A stretch of DNA of 64,000 nucleotides, taken from contig CM037777.1 of assembly GCA_021229015.1 (NCBI GenBank), positions 61,550,369 through 61,614,368 of the forward strand, given 5' to 3'. Below the pieces are notes generated by a model. That model was not told where the DNA came from. It did no database searches and saw only the letters and a program-made list of their open reading frames with translations. Made by a program: the position numbers and the translations under genes. This document shows, in pieces, positions 43,081-55,774 of this stretch; positions within the stretch are counted from its first letter, which is position 1; every line of letters starts with the position of its first letter. The stretch is from Solen grandis. Lineage: Eukaryota; Mollusca; Bivalvia; Adapedonta; Solenidae.

Positions 43081-43990
43081 CATCCCCTGTCGAAGGCGGA
43101 GGGATATAGATTTGGCATTGTCCATCCGGCAGTAAGAAAAAACTCTAGAAAAAAAATCACTGGAATTTTATGGTAGGTTTTGATTTTATTACTGGCTGTC
43201 TCAGGTTTCTGCAGAGACTGTTATTCTGAAAACAATATGCAATGTATCTATATTTGGTTATGATCTTGAGAAAAGAAACTTAGCCTAGCGTGTCCCATGG
43301 ACAGTATTTCAATAATCTACACGAGACAGACATAATGCTGTCACACTACAGTGTCACGCCGCATACACACGGCGGGATACTACACTCTTTCACATGATCC
43401 TGACTGTAGACAGACACATACAGATCACTTTGTCGGTCGGCAGCGGTGGCGACGTTGTCACGTTTTAATTCATGTCTGGAGCAAAACTTCAATACTATAG
43501 CATGGATTAACTCAAACTTGGATCATAGATTTTTTATGAGATGTAGAAGACAAACTCCTTGAATTATCCACCTTTTGGTCGATTTTTTAAAAATAAATTT
43601 TACGGAGCATGACTTCAACGCTGTTTCTTGGATTCACTCCAAACCTGGAACATGGATACCTGCATGATACTGTGAAGAAGAGCAGTGCATAAGAACCATA
43701 ACTCTAGCTTGTCTATTTATTGAATTACTCCCAGTAGTTAATTTTGTAAAAATAATCTGGAGCATAATATATTGAATACTTTATGATGGATTCACTCCAG
43801 AATTGTATCATGGATACCTTATGAGAAGTGCAGGGTCCAGGCTACTTTAATATTTTACCCTTCTTTGCAGAATTAGTATAAAGAGTTTTGTCCATAGCAT
43901 AACTTCAATATTGTGATTTTTTTTTATTGAACCTCATACCTTACAAGGTGTAGAAGTGCCATACATAGGAGTCCTAAATCTTGCTTGTTG
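43081..43990 (+). mobile_element. Helentron-like element, CATCCCC family, 3'-truncated
   Basis: It starts CATCCCCTGTCGAAGGCGGA after a T run. The body units carry GGAGCAAAACTTCAATACTA and TTGGATTCACTCCAAACCTG. It is interrupted at about 43270-43400 by an inverted SINE family 2 fragment. No 3' hairpin was found. Confidence 0.5.
43310..43400 (-). mobile_element. SINE family 2 fragment, minus strand
   Basis: AGACAGACATAATGCTGTCA is the reverse complement of the TGGCAGCATTGTGTCTGTCT region at about 4720. Confidence 0.5.
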
Positions 43991-45108
43991 TGCCCATGAA
44001 TACCATGGCAAATAGATATGGATCTCTTTTATATGTGGATGATGGCATCAATTATAGGCCTTTGTTTTGTGATAACTTGTGTGTAGAACCAAAATTAATT
44101 TAATTTTGATCATCTGATGCTCATCCATTCTCTGACATGCTAGAATTTAGGCGACATAAGGTTTTGCGAGAAACACCAATTTAGTGATAATGTTGATGCC
44201 CATAATCTCTCAGCAAATTTTAATAATGGCTAATCTTGACCAATTATGTCAGGAGTTCTGGCCCTTGAATTATCAAAGTATGTCACAGTGTACTTTGTTT
44301 ATATTCTAGCATTTGCATTTATTAAGCTTAATCTTCATTAAACTCATACACAATGTTAACAGCAACAGTATTTCAGTGGAGTTCGATTTCTAATAGATTT
44401 ACAGTATAGGCCCTTGAAATATCAGAATATATGACAGATTTGCTGTTTTTACACTCTAGTATTTTCATTTCTTAAGCAGTACAGGCAATGTTTCTCAAAT
44501 GAGCGACTACAGTGCCATCTGGAAAATTATTTCCTTTTCGCTCATTGTCGGTTGTAACATTTCTCTCCCTACTGTAGACTGATAACCTCAAGATATCGGA
44601 TATATCAAAATGCCATCGTGTTCATTGACTTTTAAATGTATCCGTTTCACATGTTGATTAGGGTAGATATACGACTGATATTGTTATTTTCATATAATAT
44701 ATAACTCATTGTAAATGTTTCATAATAATAATTTCAGCCAGGTATACTCAGAGGATATATATGTACAAATAGGTATATATTTTGAATCAGGTAGATACTG
44801 CTGCCATGATTGCTCAGATGATGATGTTTCCTTAAATAACGGGGCTTCCTTTGGATCAGCTAGCTTATATAATCTGTATAGAATCTTTAGATTTCTTCGT
44901 GTCTGAAATTTGGATGAATTTTTGCATTATGTTTATAGTACTGTTGAGCGTTCTAGGGCCACAAGGGTCCTCTTGTTTATATATAATCGTCTTTGTTTTC
45001 CATCTAAAGTGTGGTGTGTGATATGGCAAAATATATATTTGTAGTAGCGTTGTATCTAATAAACATATCAACATATAGAGTTACTTATTTTTATGCTGAT
45101 TTCTTTTT
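43991..45108. other. Decayed repeats
   Basis: 44140-44530 has body words and a remnant 3' end (TTTCTCAAATGAGCGACTAC) of an AGCTCACC-family element. At 44945-44975 a 3' hairpin AGGGCCACAAGGGTCCT with CTTG stands alone. No gene is seen. Confidence 0.45.
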
Positions 45109-46284
45109 AGCTCGACTATTCGAAGAAAAGGGCGCTAATGGAGTCACCCCGGTGTCGGCGTCGGTGTTTGCGTCCCAAGAAATGCTAAGGTTTAACATTG
45201 CCATTATCTCCAGTATTACTAAATGGATGGCCTTCAAAATGTATACACATGTTTATCATTATCAGACCAATCAATGGAAACAGGAACAGCAACTCTCTTT
45301 TTTGCATATTTATGACCTTTCTTGGACTTAGAAAAAATGTTAAACTTTTGTTTAACATTGCCATTATCTCCAGTATTACTGATTGAATGTCCCTCAAACT
45401 TCACACATGTTTTTATCATCATCAGACAAACCAGTAAAAACAGGAACAGTAACTCTTCCAACATATTTTGCATATTTATGGCCCTTTTTGGACTTAGCAA
45501 AAATGTTATACTTTTGTTTAACATTGCTATTATTTCCAGTTTTACTCATTGGATGTCTCTCAACTTCACACATGTGTTTATTATCATCATCAGACAAACC
45601 AGTAGAAACAGGGAAAGTAACTTTCCAAATATTTTTGCATACTTATGGCCCTTTTTGGACTTAGAAAAATTGTTGAACCTTTTGTTTAACATTGCCATTA
45701 TTTCCTCAAACTTCACACATACCTTGATCATCGTCAGACCAAATAGTAGAAACAGGGATAGTAACTTTCAAATATTTTTGCATATTTATGGGCCTTTTTG
45801 AACTTAGAAAAATGTTAAAACTTTTGTTTAACATAACTATTATTTACAACTTTTTCCTTGGATGTCCCTCATAATACACATGAATTTGTATACCTGTGTT
45901 GGGGGTCAGGCTCTGTCATAGATTTTAAAATAGTTATAACCCTATTTTATTTAGAATCTCAGTAAAGGTTTTCACACCTCCTAATTTTTTCACTTAGCAG
46001 TTTGAGTTCTGCTTTGAAACATTGATTACCAGTTAATGACCATCACCTCAATTTGTACATTGCAACTCTGTCTTGGATTTTGATATAATTATTCCCCTTT
46101 TCTGAATCGATTAATCTTTTTTATTCTTTTTTTTCACTGAACTCTTTTGAGATATTGCACAAGTTTATTGCTCTTGTGTATATTTTGATAATACTGAGAT
46201 TTTCATTTTGCCTCTAATTGCAATATTTATTTTTATTAAAAAGCATACGAATAATCGAGCATGCTGTCTTACGGACAGCTCTTG
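45109..46284 (+). mobile_element. Helentron-like element, AGCTCGACTATTCG family
   Basis: The 5' end AGCTCGACTATTCG is paired with the 3' CGAATAATCGAGC, then hairpin GCTGTCTTACGGACAGC and TCTTG before TT. Units of about 160 bp (TTTAACATTGCCATTATCTC ... GGCCCTTTTTGGACTTAG) give overlapping frames on both strands, which are artefacts. Confidence 0.75.
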
Positions 46285-46400
46285 TTGATTTAATTGTTTA
46301 ATGGTGATTGACTTTTAATTGATTTATTTGATAAAGGCCCAATACTAAGTATAAAAGTAAAGTGTAAATGCAAAAATAACCGAGGTGACCCATACTTTTT

Positions 46401-47346
46401 ATACGCCCATCTTAAGACAGGGCGTATTATGTGAACACTCACAGCGGGCGGGCGTGGAACATTTGTTGTCCGGGCTCTAACTTCAATACTGTTAGTCCAA
46501 TCCTTTTCAAACTTTTCACACATGTGCATGGCCATAATATCGCGGATGAGTTCAATATCCAGCATTATCGCGTGAATGACTTAGAAGTTATGGCCCTTGA
46601 CAAAATACTTGAAATTGTGATTGTCTGGGCTCTAACTTCAGTACCGTTAGACCAATCCTTTTCAAACTTTCCACACATGTGCATGGCCATAAAATCGCGG
46701 ATGAGTTCGATATTCAGCATTATCGCGTGAATGACATTCCATTGCAGAAGCCATTTAAGCCTGTAAAAATAAAAACACCTTCCATTTTCTTCACAGGAAC
46801 AATCCATATCAATAGAATAGCATTTCAAAGATGATTTTTCAAAAATACTTCTTGAAAAATCAAGATTTTTTATCTTTTCAGCAACATTGCAGAATCCAAT
46901 CACTCCTATTACAGCTCTCTGGTCTTTGTCTTCATTATTTGTCCCATAAACTGTTCTTGTTTATGAACCAAAATTAAGCATGTAACTACTTTAAGAAAAG
47001 ATTAGCTATTCATAGACCAACTCTTTGAAATTGTTTACAGATCTGACAACACCATCCAGTTTTAGGCATTCTTTTCTGATCTTGACCAAAATTGCAAGAA
47101 ATGTGAATAGTTGTAAAATATTGGCTAAGTTCAATACCTAGCAAAATCATGTAATTTGGACTTGAACACTTGAATAAGTCAAAAGAGACATTTTCCTTCA
47201 AATTAATGGAAATGTTTCAACATGATTGTTTTAATAAGTAACATTCATTAACTAATGGGATTTAGGAGACAATAGCTTGTTTCTCTGAGCTATTTCTGAG
47301 AGTCCCCATACTGTGATGGGCGTATTTTGTGGCAGTCCTGACCCTT
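46401..47346 (+). mobile_element. Helentron-like element, ATACGCCCATC family
   Basis: The 5' end is ATACGCCCATC and the 3' side GATGGGCGTAT, then a weak hairpin and CCTTG before TT. Two units of about 180 bp (CTAACTTCAATACTGTTAGT, TTATCGCGTGAATGAC) occupy the 5' third; the rest is not repeated. Confidence 0.65.
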
Positions 47347-47391
47347 GTTAATACATAGATTTGTTGCACATAAACTATTATCTCATTCCAC

Positions 47392-47524
47392 TGTTGCATT
47401 TTGTTATGACTGACGGCTACCATAATCGCTGGTTCCCCAATGTCATATTGTAATTATCACAAAAGCCGATAACCAATTCAATATGGTAGCTGCCAGTGAT
47501 AACAAAATGCAACAGTGGAATGAG
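47392..47524. mobile_element. Fold-back MITE, about 41-bp arms
   Basis: CTCATTCCACTGTTGCATTT at the left is inverted at the right as AAATGCAACAGTGGAATGAG, with further pairing (GGCTACCAT with ATGGTAGC). The loop is about 50 bp. Confidence 0.75.
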
Positions 47525-48553
47525 GGCGGAATGCATCGATACAAGCGACTTCTGGAAAAAAGCATAACTTGTGAGAATTAAATAAATACATAATTTATTG
47601 TTTTATATAAGTATTTGTTGGAAATATTGTATTTCTGTGAAGTTGCCGTTGAAAAATGCATTGAATGTGATATGCATTGCTTCGGTCACATCGTGTCCGA
47701 GTACAGTTTCCATTGAGTTTCGTGACTCGTGTTGTCTTTGTAGTTTATCTAAGATAGAAAATCGACTCGGCAACGAAAAGGCCTATTGTTTCTGCGTTGA
47801 ACAAGCCCGGCATAATTGAAATCGGCTGAAAATTGTGTCAGATACGAAGCTCAGAATACGACCATGTCAGTTTTCCTATAGATTTTGAACGGAGAGTTAC
47901 ATACCTTTACTTATTTTATGATATCAATATTTTTTTTTCTTGAATTGTGAAATTTTGTTATAAAATGTGTTTTAAATTGTTACTTTGTATCATTGGGGGG
48001 TCCCACGCCGGTAGCCTGTGTAAATATGCACATGCATGTTTGTGTATTATCGGCCACGCTAGTTATATGCAGCGCGGTGTAAAGTAAGTTCGCGGTTTCG
48101 AATTTAGCTGGGGAATTTGGAATGGTAAATCTTTGTCAATTAACCAATTAAAGATAAATAAAAAATAAAATGTAATAAAAAAAGAATGAAAGTAAGGCAA
48201 AGCACATATCAATGCTTTGCCCGTGGGAGTGGCGGGCTGACCTAGTGGAATTTTTAACATTATTCTCCCCACCCCTAAAAACCATCGTAGGGAATGGCAA
48301 GTTGTCAAAATCCCCATATTACATGCTTGCAAAAGTTTTTTTAATTGATAGTTGCACAAATGATTTTTTCCTTGGTACAATACATGAATGAAGCATTGCA
48401 TTCATTTTTTTTTCTTAAGGGGGAGGAACTCTATTAAAAAATGAATATATAAAAATCTTGGGCTTTATTTGTAGATTTATTTGTACTAGATATCTTGATT
48501 CATTGCCATCTATTATTGTTTGTTTCTTGTATTATATTTTCTTGCTTTTTATT
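47525..48553. other. No gene recognised
   Basis: Mixed AT-rich DNA. A 73-codon frame at 47598-47819 has no recognisable motif. Confidence 0.35.
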
Positions 48554-50000
48554 AGCTCACCTGAGCACAACGTGCTCATGGTGAGCTTTTGTGATCGCCT
48601 TTTGTCCGGCGTCCGTCGTCCGTCCGTCCGTGCGTGTGTGCGTGCGTGCGTCTTGCGTCAACTTTTCTTTTAAACAACTTCTCCTCCTAAACCACTGGAT
48701 GGATTTTGACCAAACTTCACAGGAATCATCCTTATCATGACCTCTATCAAAGTTGTTCAAATTATTTTGATTGGGTGAATAAGTAGGTCACAGGAGCTAA
48801 AAATAGATTTTAAAAATGAAAATTTAAAAAATCTTCTTCTCCGAAACCACAAGGCCTAGCCTTTTGATTTTTGGTATGTAGCATGATCTTATGACTCTCT
48901 ACCAAGATTGTACAAATTATGACCCTGGGGTCAAAATTGGCCCCGCCCCAGGGGTCACTTGATTTCACATAGGCTAATATAGAAAAACTTAAAAATTCCA
49001 AACCACAAGGCCTAGCCTTTTGATTTTTGGTATGTAGCATGATCCAATGACTCTCTACCAAGATTGTTCAAATTATGACCCTGGGGTCAAAATTGGCCCC
49101 GCCCCAGGGGTCACTTGATTTAACATAGGCTAATATAGAAAAAAACTTGAAAAATCTTCTTCTCAGAAACCACAAAGCATGGAGTTTAAATATTTGGTAT
49201 GTAGCATGATCTTATGACTCTCTACCAAGATTGTTCAAATTATGACCCTGGGGTCAAAATTGGCCCGCCCAGGGGTCACTTGATTTAAATAGCTAATATA
49301 GAAAAAAACTTGAAAAATCTTCTTCTCAGAAACCACAAGGCATGGAGTTAAGATATTTGGTGTGTAGCATTGTCTAGTGGATCACAACCAAGTTTGTTCA
49401 AATCATGACACTGGGGTCAAATTTGGCCCTGCCCCAGGGGTCACTTGATTTAACATAGGCTAATATAGAAAAAAACTTGAAAAATCTTCTTCTCCGAAAC
49501 CACAAGGCCTCGAGTTAAGATATTTGGTATGTAGTATGGTCTTATGACTCTCTACCAAGATTGTTCAAATTATGACCCTGGGGTCAAAATTGGTCCCGCC
49601 CCAGGGGTCACTTGATTTAACATAGGCTGATATAGGAAAAAAACTTGAAAAATCTTCTTCTCAGAAACCACAAGGCATAGAGTTAAGATATTTGGTGTGT
49701 AGCATTGTCTAGTCGATTCTTACCAAGTTTGTTCAAATCATGACGCTGGGGTCAAAATTGGCCCCGCTCCAGGGATCACTTGATTTTACATAGACTTATA
49801 TTGGAAAAAAAACTAGAAAAATCTTCAAGGTCTGGAGTTTATATATTTGGTATGTAACATGGGCTAATAGACCTCTACCAAGTAGAGTGTGGTAGTGTGT
49901 AGCATTGTCTAGTCGATCCTTACCAACTTTGTTCAAATCATGACCCTGGGGTCAAAATTGGCTCTGCCCCAGGGGTCACTTGATTTTACATAGCCTAATG
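48554..50000 (+). mobile_element. AGCTCACC-family element running into the gap
   Basis: It starts AGCTCACCTGAGCACAACGT. About seven units of about 150 bp follow (GACCCTGGGGTCAAAATTGG, CCAGGGGTCACTTGATTT, CACAAGGCCTAGCCTTTTGA). The 3' end is lost in the N gap. Confidence 0.7.
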
Positions 50001-50100
50001 NNNNNNNNNNNNNNNNNNNNNNNNNNNNNNNNNNNNNNNNNNNNNNNNNNNNNNNNNNNNNNNNNNNNNNNNNNNNNNNNNNNNNNNNNNNNNNNNNNNN
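50001..50100. other. Assembly gap (100 N)
   Basis: Exactly 100 N, the usual placeholder for a gap of unknown size. It separates a + strand element from minus-strand elements of the same family, an inverted layout that assemblers handle badly. Confidence 0.95.
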
Positions 50101-51890
50101 AAGATTGAATCAAAATTGTGGCCTCCAGTGTGTAAACAAGGTTTTTCTAAGATTTGACCTACTGACCTACTTTTGGATCCAACCTGATCCATTTTAGAAC
50201 TGGTTCAATATATCACCAAGACAAGCATTCTGACCAAGTTCGAGGAAGATTGAATCAAAATTGTAGCCTCTAATGTGTAAACAAGATTTTTCTAAGATTT
50301 GACCTACTGACCTACTTTTCAATCGCTTTTTAGGTCAATTAGATTAATGATCTTCGATAATTCGTTGAAATTTCTGAAGAGAATCGTATACCTACCAAAC
50401 TGAAACCGGAAATGGAGGGCTGAATAGTTTCCTAATTTTTCATTGGTTAATAATATTATAACCTAAAACGACCGAATTTGTTTTTATTACCAACAATACG
50501 ATTATCTGTACTTTCATATCTTTCTTAAAGAAAACTTTTATTTAATATACAATTGACACAATATATTCTCTTAGTCTTTTTATCATTTTATTTAATCGTA
50601 GATACTGATTTTAATATAAAACATATATCAAGTATGTAATTTAAAGTAAAAAGTGATTCAATCAAGGGCAAAATTTTAACCATTATCTAGTCATAATCTC
50701 TCAAACTAGTAATATTGCAAAATATTTTTTTTATGATTGGTCTATATGAATTATGTGGGTACAGACCACTAGACAATATTTCACATCAAATCTATAGATT
50801 AAGCTCTAGGTCTTTTCCTATGTAACTCTATGTGAAACAAGTGACCACTGGTGCGGGGTCATTTATCACTGTAAGGCTATGATTTGAACAACTGAGGTAA
50901 TGAACCATTATATGATCCTACATACCAAAAATCTAAGCTCTAGGCCTTCTGGATTTATAGAAGAAGATTTTTAATGATTTTCCTATTTAAATCTATGTAA
51001 AACAAGTGACCCCTGGTGCGGGGGCATTTATCACCATAGGGCTATGCTTTGAACAATCTTGGTAATGAACCATTAGATGATGCTACATACCAAATATCTA
51101 AGCTCTGGGCCTTATGGATTTACAGAAGAAGATTTTTTAAGATTTTCCTATATAACTCTATGTAAAACAAGTGACCCCTGGTGCGGGGGCATTTATCACC
51201 ATAGGGCTATGATTTGAACAATCTTGGTAATGAACCATTAGATGATGCTACATACCAAATATCTAAGCTCTGGGCCTTATGGATTCACAGAAGAAGATTT
51301 TTTAAGATTTTCCTATATAACTCTATGTAAAACAAGTGACCCCTGGTGCGGGGGCATTTATCACCATAGGGCTATGATTTGAACAATCTTGGTAATGAAC
51401 CATTAGATGATGCTACATACCAAATATCTAAGCTCTAGGCCTTATGGATTTATAGAAGAAGATTATTAAAGATTTTCCTATATAACTCTATGTAAAACAA
51501 GTGACCCCTGGTGCGGGGGCATTTATCACCATAGGGCTTTGATTTGTACAATCTTGGTAATGGCCCATAAGATGATGCTACATACCAAATATCTAAGCTC
51601 TAGGCCTTGCAGTTTTGCAGAAGAAGATTTTCAAAGTTTGAGTTTTTAAAATCTATTTTTAGCTCCTGTGACCTACTTTTTCAACCAATCTGAATAATTT
51701 GTACAACTTTGATAGAGGGCATCATAAGGATGATTCCTGTGAAGTTTGGTAAAAATCCCTTCAGCGGTTCAGGAGGAGATGTTGTTTAAAGCAAATTGTT
51801 GACGACGGACGGACGCACGCACGGACGACGGACGACGGACAAAAGGTGATCACAATAGCTCACCTTGAGCACTTCGTGCTCAGGTGAGCT
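50101..51890 (-). mobile_element. AGCTCACC-family composite element, copy 1 (empty-site copy)
   Basis: On the minus strand it begins at 51890 with AGCTCACCTGAGCACGAAGT and runs into the gap. From 50319 it matches 53770-57917 in order but lacks the two elements inserted there. Its tandem units are of the GACCCCTGGTGCGGGGGCAT type. Confidence 0.75.
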
Positions 51891-52869
51891 AAAAATGTAT
51901 AACTTGATGAAAATTATTTTATTGAACTAAAAATGGTGTAGGAGATAATGACCTTTTCTTTGCCTCACAGATTGTGTAGAAACTGAGCTACAACATTGTA
52001 TTATCAAACAAAAGAGCTGCCTGATCTGGGTTTGCTCCGGTATGCCAATGTATAAAAATGAGCCTATATGATGACATAGAGAGTTAAGGTATGACCTGCC
52101 TAATGGTCCACAATCTAAATACCTTAAATGATAATATATTCATATGGAAGTCTGCATTAGATGGGCCTATCTTACGAATGAATGACCATTATCGGAGAAG
52201 TGATTTCTTTTTCGGGCTTAATATAATTATAACTTAACTGTTACCTTGACAACTAAAGTATTTGGTCTTACTCCCGACCCATACAATGCTCCTGGTGTAA
52301 TCTCTATTAGTGAAGCCATTTGGAGTCTTTTAACTACATAACCAGTAGTTGCCCATCAACCTGAAACATAATAAGTTACAAAAATGTATAAAAGGTGCTA
52401 CTGTGGAACCAAATTTCAGGGACAGTCTAACCTGCACTAGCAGTCACCTGTATATAACATGACACTAGCTGTAATGGTCAATCTAAGGTTTGACTTCAAG
52501 ATATTCGACTAAATGTACCTGGTTAATAACATGACCCTGTTTATTGCGGTCAGCGGTCACTATTACTTAAGACTGGACCGGATTACATAACAGTCTGCCA
52601 CAGAAAATTGATGAGAAGTACAAAAAGTCCAATGAGAAAGTATTACAGCACCATGCTGGAAACCATAAGAAGCTTATTGCTACAAGTTAACTGCAGATTA
52701 CAATTTAAAAAAATACATTAATGACAAGGGACTGGAGCAGTTAGATGAGCATTTTTACTTTGAATGGTACTTTATTGGTCATCTTGAGCTTTAACAGAGT
52801 GATTTTGTGATGCTGAGTCATCACAGGTATAAATACAATCTCTGATAACTGCATCAGGAAGTCAACTTT
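51891..52869. other. No gene recognised
   Basis: 51930-52090 is a decayed MITE related to 20660-20905 (GTGTAGAAACTGAGCTACAA). The rest shows no recognised element. Confidence 0.4.
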
Positions 52870-52945
52870 TTGGCTCTGTGGTTAGAGCACTGGACTTGCA
52901 TTCTGGCGGACCAGGTTCGATCCTTGACTGGGTCGAGTTTGATAC
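52870..52945 (+). mobile_element. tRNA-like SINE head or tRNA relic (anticodon TGC)
   Basis: The D-arm GCTCTGTGGTTAGAGC closes. The anticodon arm CTGGACTTGCATTCTGG would show TGC (Ala), and GGTTCGATCC is a B box. The T stem and acceptor stem do not pair, so this is a SINE head or pseudogene and not a working tRNA. Confidence 0.55.
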
Positions 52946-53633
52946 AATTTTGTTCTCAATGTGAGCTTTTTTATCCATTTTTGTGTGTGATTTTGCATAA
53001 GTTTGATCAAATAGTTCACATTTTTTAGTTAAGCAGTCTGTCAGCCAGTACAGAATGGCAACATCTAGACGTAAAGCACTTTTATTAGAAGAACCATCTA
53101 CTACAATGCAGTTCCAATACTAAGCGCTCGATTATAACACAAAGGCCAATACAACATGGTTCAAGTCCTTGTCATATGATGATAATGCAGCCCAGAAACA
53201 GCGTTATAATGGAGCTGAGCTGTAAGTGGATAACTGACCATGGCATACAAGTTTGGACCCTATTCTCTTCAATACAATCAATACAATGGTATTTTTTAAC
53301 TTGCACTAAAACCACATATCTTTTCTTATATTATATTTTTTTCCTTTTTTTTTTTTTTTACTGGCTAGTATATTGCATTTCCTAAAGTTAGTAACAAATA
53401 CGTTTTCTAGCATTATTTTTTTTAAATCACAGACCATTTAAAACTTGCCAGCATTATTATATTAAATATATCATATTGTTAAACTTTTACTTTCTTTAAC
53501 TTTTATATCTTTGTTGTTTTGTTTTCTTTGCCGAATATCTTTTTTTAAAGATATTTCTTGTTTAATTTATTAGTGGCCAACCCTTAACTTCCCAATAAGA
53601 AAGCCACAAGACAGTGGTTAAAAAAATTCTAAA
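52946..53633. other. AT-rich stretch, one orphan element end
   Basis: An orphan 3' hairpin end (AATATCTTTTTTTAAAGATA, TTTCTTG) lies at 53536-53560, as at 945-974. Otherwise nothing is recognised. Confidence 0.4.
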
Positions 53634-54187
53634 CAAGAGGGCCAAGATGGCCCTAAAGACGCTCACCTGAGGACATTTGTGCTGACCAAGTTTGAGGAAG
53701 ATTGAATCAAAATTGTGGCCTCCAGTGTGTAAACAAGGTTTTTCTAAGATTTGACCTACTGACCTACTTTTCAATCGCTTTTTAGGTCTATTAGATTAAT
53801 GATCTTCGAGAATTCGTTGAAATTTCTGAAGAGAATCGTATACCTACCAAACTGAAACCGGAAATGGAGGGCTGAATAGTTTCCTAATTTTTCATTGGTT
53901 AATAATATTATAACCTAAAACGACCGAATGTGTTTTTATTACCAACAATACGATTATCTGTACTTTCATATCTTTCTTAAAGAAAACCTTTATTTAATAT
54001 ACAATTGACAAATTTTTTATCATTTTATTTAATCGTAGATACTGATTTTAATATAAAACATATATCAAGTATGTAATTTAAAGTAAAATGTGATTCAATC
54101 AAGGGCCAAATTTTAACCATTATCTAGTCATAATCTCTTAAACTAGTAATATTGCAAAATATTTTTTTTATGATTGGTCTATATGAA

Positions 54188-55594
54188 CAAGAGGGCCATG
54201 ATGGCCCTGAATCGCTCACCTGAGTACCATTGCTTCAACTGATGTCAAGGTTTTTAAACAGACAAGGATTCTGATATAACTTAATCTAAAACATTTTACC
54301 CCTGACAATACTACACACCAAATACCTAAGCAATGGGCCATATGGTTTCAGAGAAGACTTGGGCGCAGGGTCATTTATCACCGTAGGGCCAAGACTTTGA
54401 AAATCTTTGTAATGAACCATTAGATGCTACTACATACCAAAAATCTTAGCTCTAGGCCTTATTGATTCATAGAAGAAGATTTTTTAAGATTTTCCTATTT
54501 AACTCTGTGTAAAACAAGTGACCCCTGGTGCGGGGTCATTTATCACCATAGGGCTATGATTTGTACAATCTTGGTAGTGGCCCATAAGATGATGCTTCAT
54601 ACCAAATATCTAAGCTCTAGGCCTTATGGATTCATAGAAGAAGATTTTTTAAGATTTTCCTATATAACTCTGTGTAAAACAAGTGACCCCTGGTGCGGGG
54701 TCTCTTATCACCATAGGGCTATGATTTGTACAATCTTGGTAGTGGCCCATAAGATGATGCTACATACCAAATATCTAAGCTCTAGGCCTTATGCATTCAT
54801 GGAAGAAGATTTTTTAAGATTTTCCTATATAACTCTATGTAAAACAAGTGACCCCTGGTGCGGGGTCATTTATCACCATAGGGCTATGATTTGTACAATC
54901 TTGGTAGTGGCCCATAAGATGATGCTACATACCAAATATCTAAGCTCTAGGCCTTATGGATTCATAGAAGAAGATTTTTTAAGATTTTTCTATATAACTC
55001 TATGTAAAACAAGTGACCCCTGGTGCGGGGTCATTTATCACCATAGGGCTATGATTTGTACAATCTTGGTAGTGGCCCATAAGATGATGCTACATACCAA
55101 AAATCAAAAGGTTAGGCCTTGTGGTTTTGGAGAAGAAGATTTTTTCAAGTTTTTCCTATATTAGCCTATGTGAAATCAAGTGACCCCTGGGGCGGGGCCA
55201 ATTTTGACCCCAGGTCATAATTTGTACAATCCTGGTAGAGAGTCATAAGATCATGCTACATACCAAAAATCAAAAGGCTAGGCCTTGTGGTTTCAGAGAA
55301 GAAGATTTTTTAAATTTTCATTTTTAAAATCTATTTTTAGCTCCTGTGACCTAATTATGCGATGGACCAGAACCATTTATACAACTTTAGTAGAGCTTCA
55401 TCCAAGGAACATTCCTGCAAAATATTTTTCAAATTGGCCAAGCCATTTAGGAGGAGATGTTGTTTGAAGCAATTGTTGACGCCGGACGCACGGACGCACG
55501 GACGGACGCACGCACGCACGGACGACGGACGACGGACGCCGGACAAAAGGCGATCAGAAAAGCTCACCTTGAGCACGTTGTGCTCATGTGAGCT
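54188..55594 (-). mobile_element. Nested AGCTCACC-family element with AA/TT target duplication
   Basis: The flanks read TATATGAA / AATTATGTGGG and the empty site in copy 1 reads TATATGAATTATGTGGG (about 50742-50758), so AA was duplicated. The element ends are CAAGAGGGCC on the left and GTGAGCT on the right. Its body matches 14333-15682. The 202-codon frame at 54556-55164 comes from repeat units whose length is divisible by three and shows no protein motif. Confidence 0.88.
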
Positions 55595-55774
55595 AATTAT
55601 GTGGGTACGGACCACTAGACAATATTTCACATCAAATCTATAGATTAAGCTCTAGGTCTTTTCCTATGTAACTCTATGTGACACAAGTGACCACTGGTGC
55701 GGGGTCATTTATCACCGTAAGGCTATGATTTGAACAATCTTGGTAATGAACCATTATATGATGCTACATACCAA

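Noticed and set aside
45322..45801. 159-codon frame and overlapping frames on both strands
   Set aside because: Produced by about 160-bp units of the AGCTCGACTATT-family element; no motif recognised.
49995..50192. Minus-strand frame across the N gap
   Set aside because: It includes the 100 N placeholder and repeat sequence only.
52870..52945. Functional tRNA-Ala
   Set aside because: D and anticodon arms close, but T and acceptor stems do not pair.
54556..55164. 202-codon open frame with repeated peptide
   Set aside because: It lies in a tandem-repeat transposable element whose unit length is divisible by three; the same peptide appears on the opposite strand of other copies (14720-15313). 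No domain, and codon use follows the repeat.
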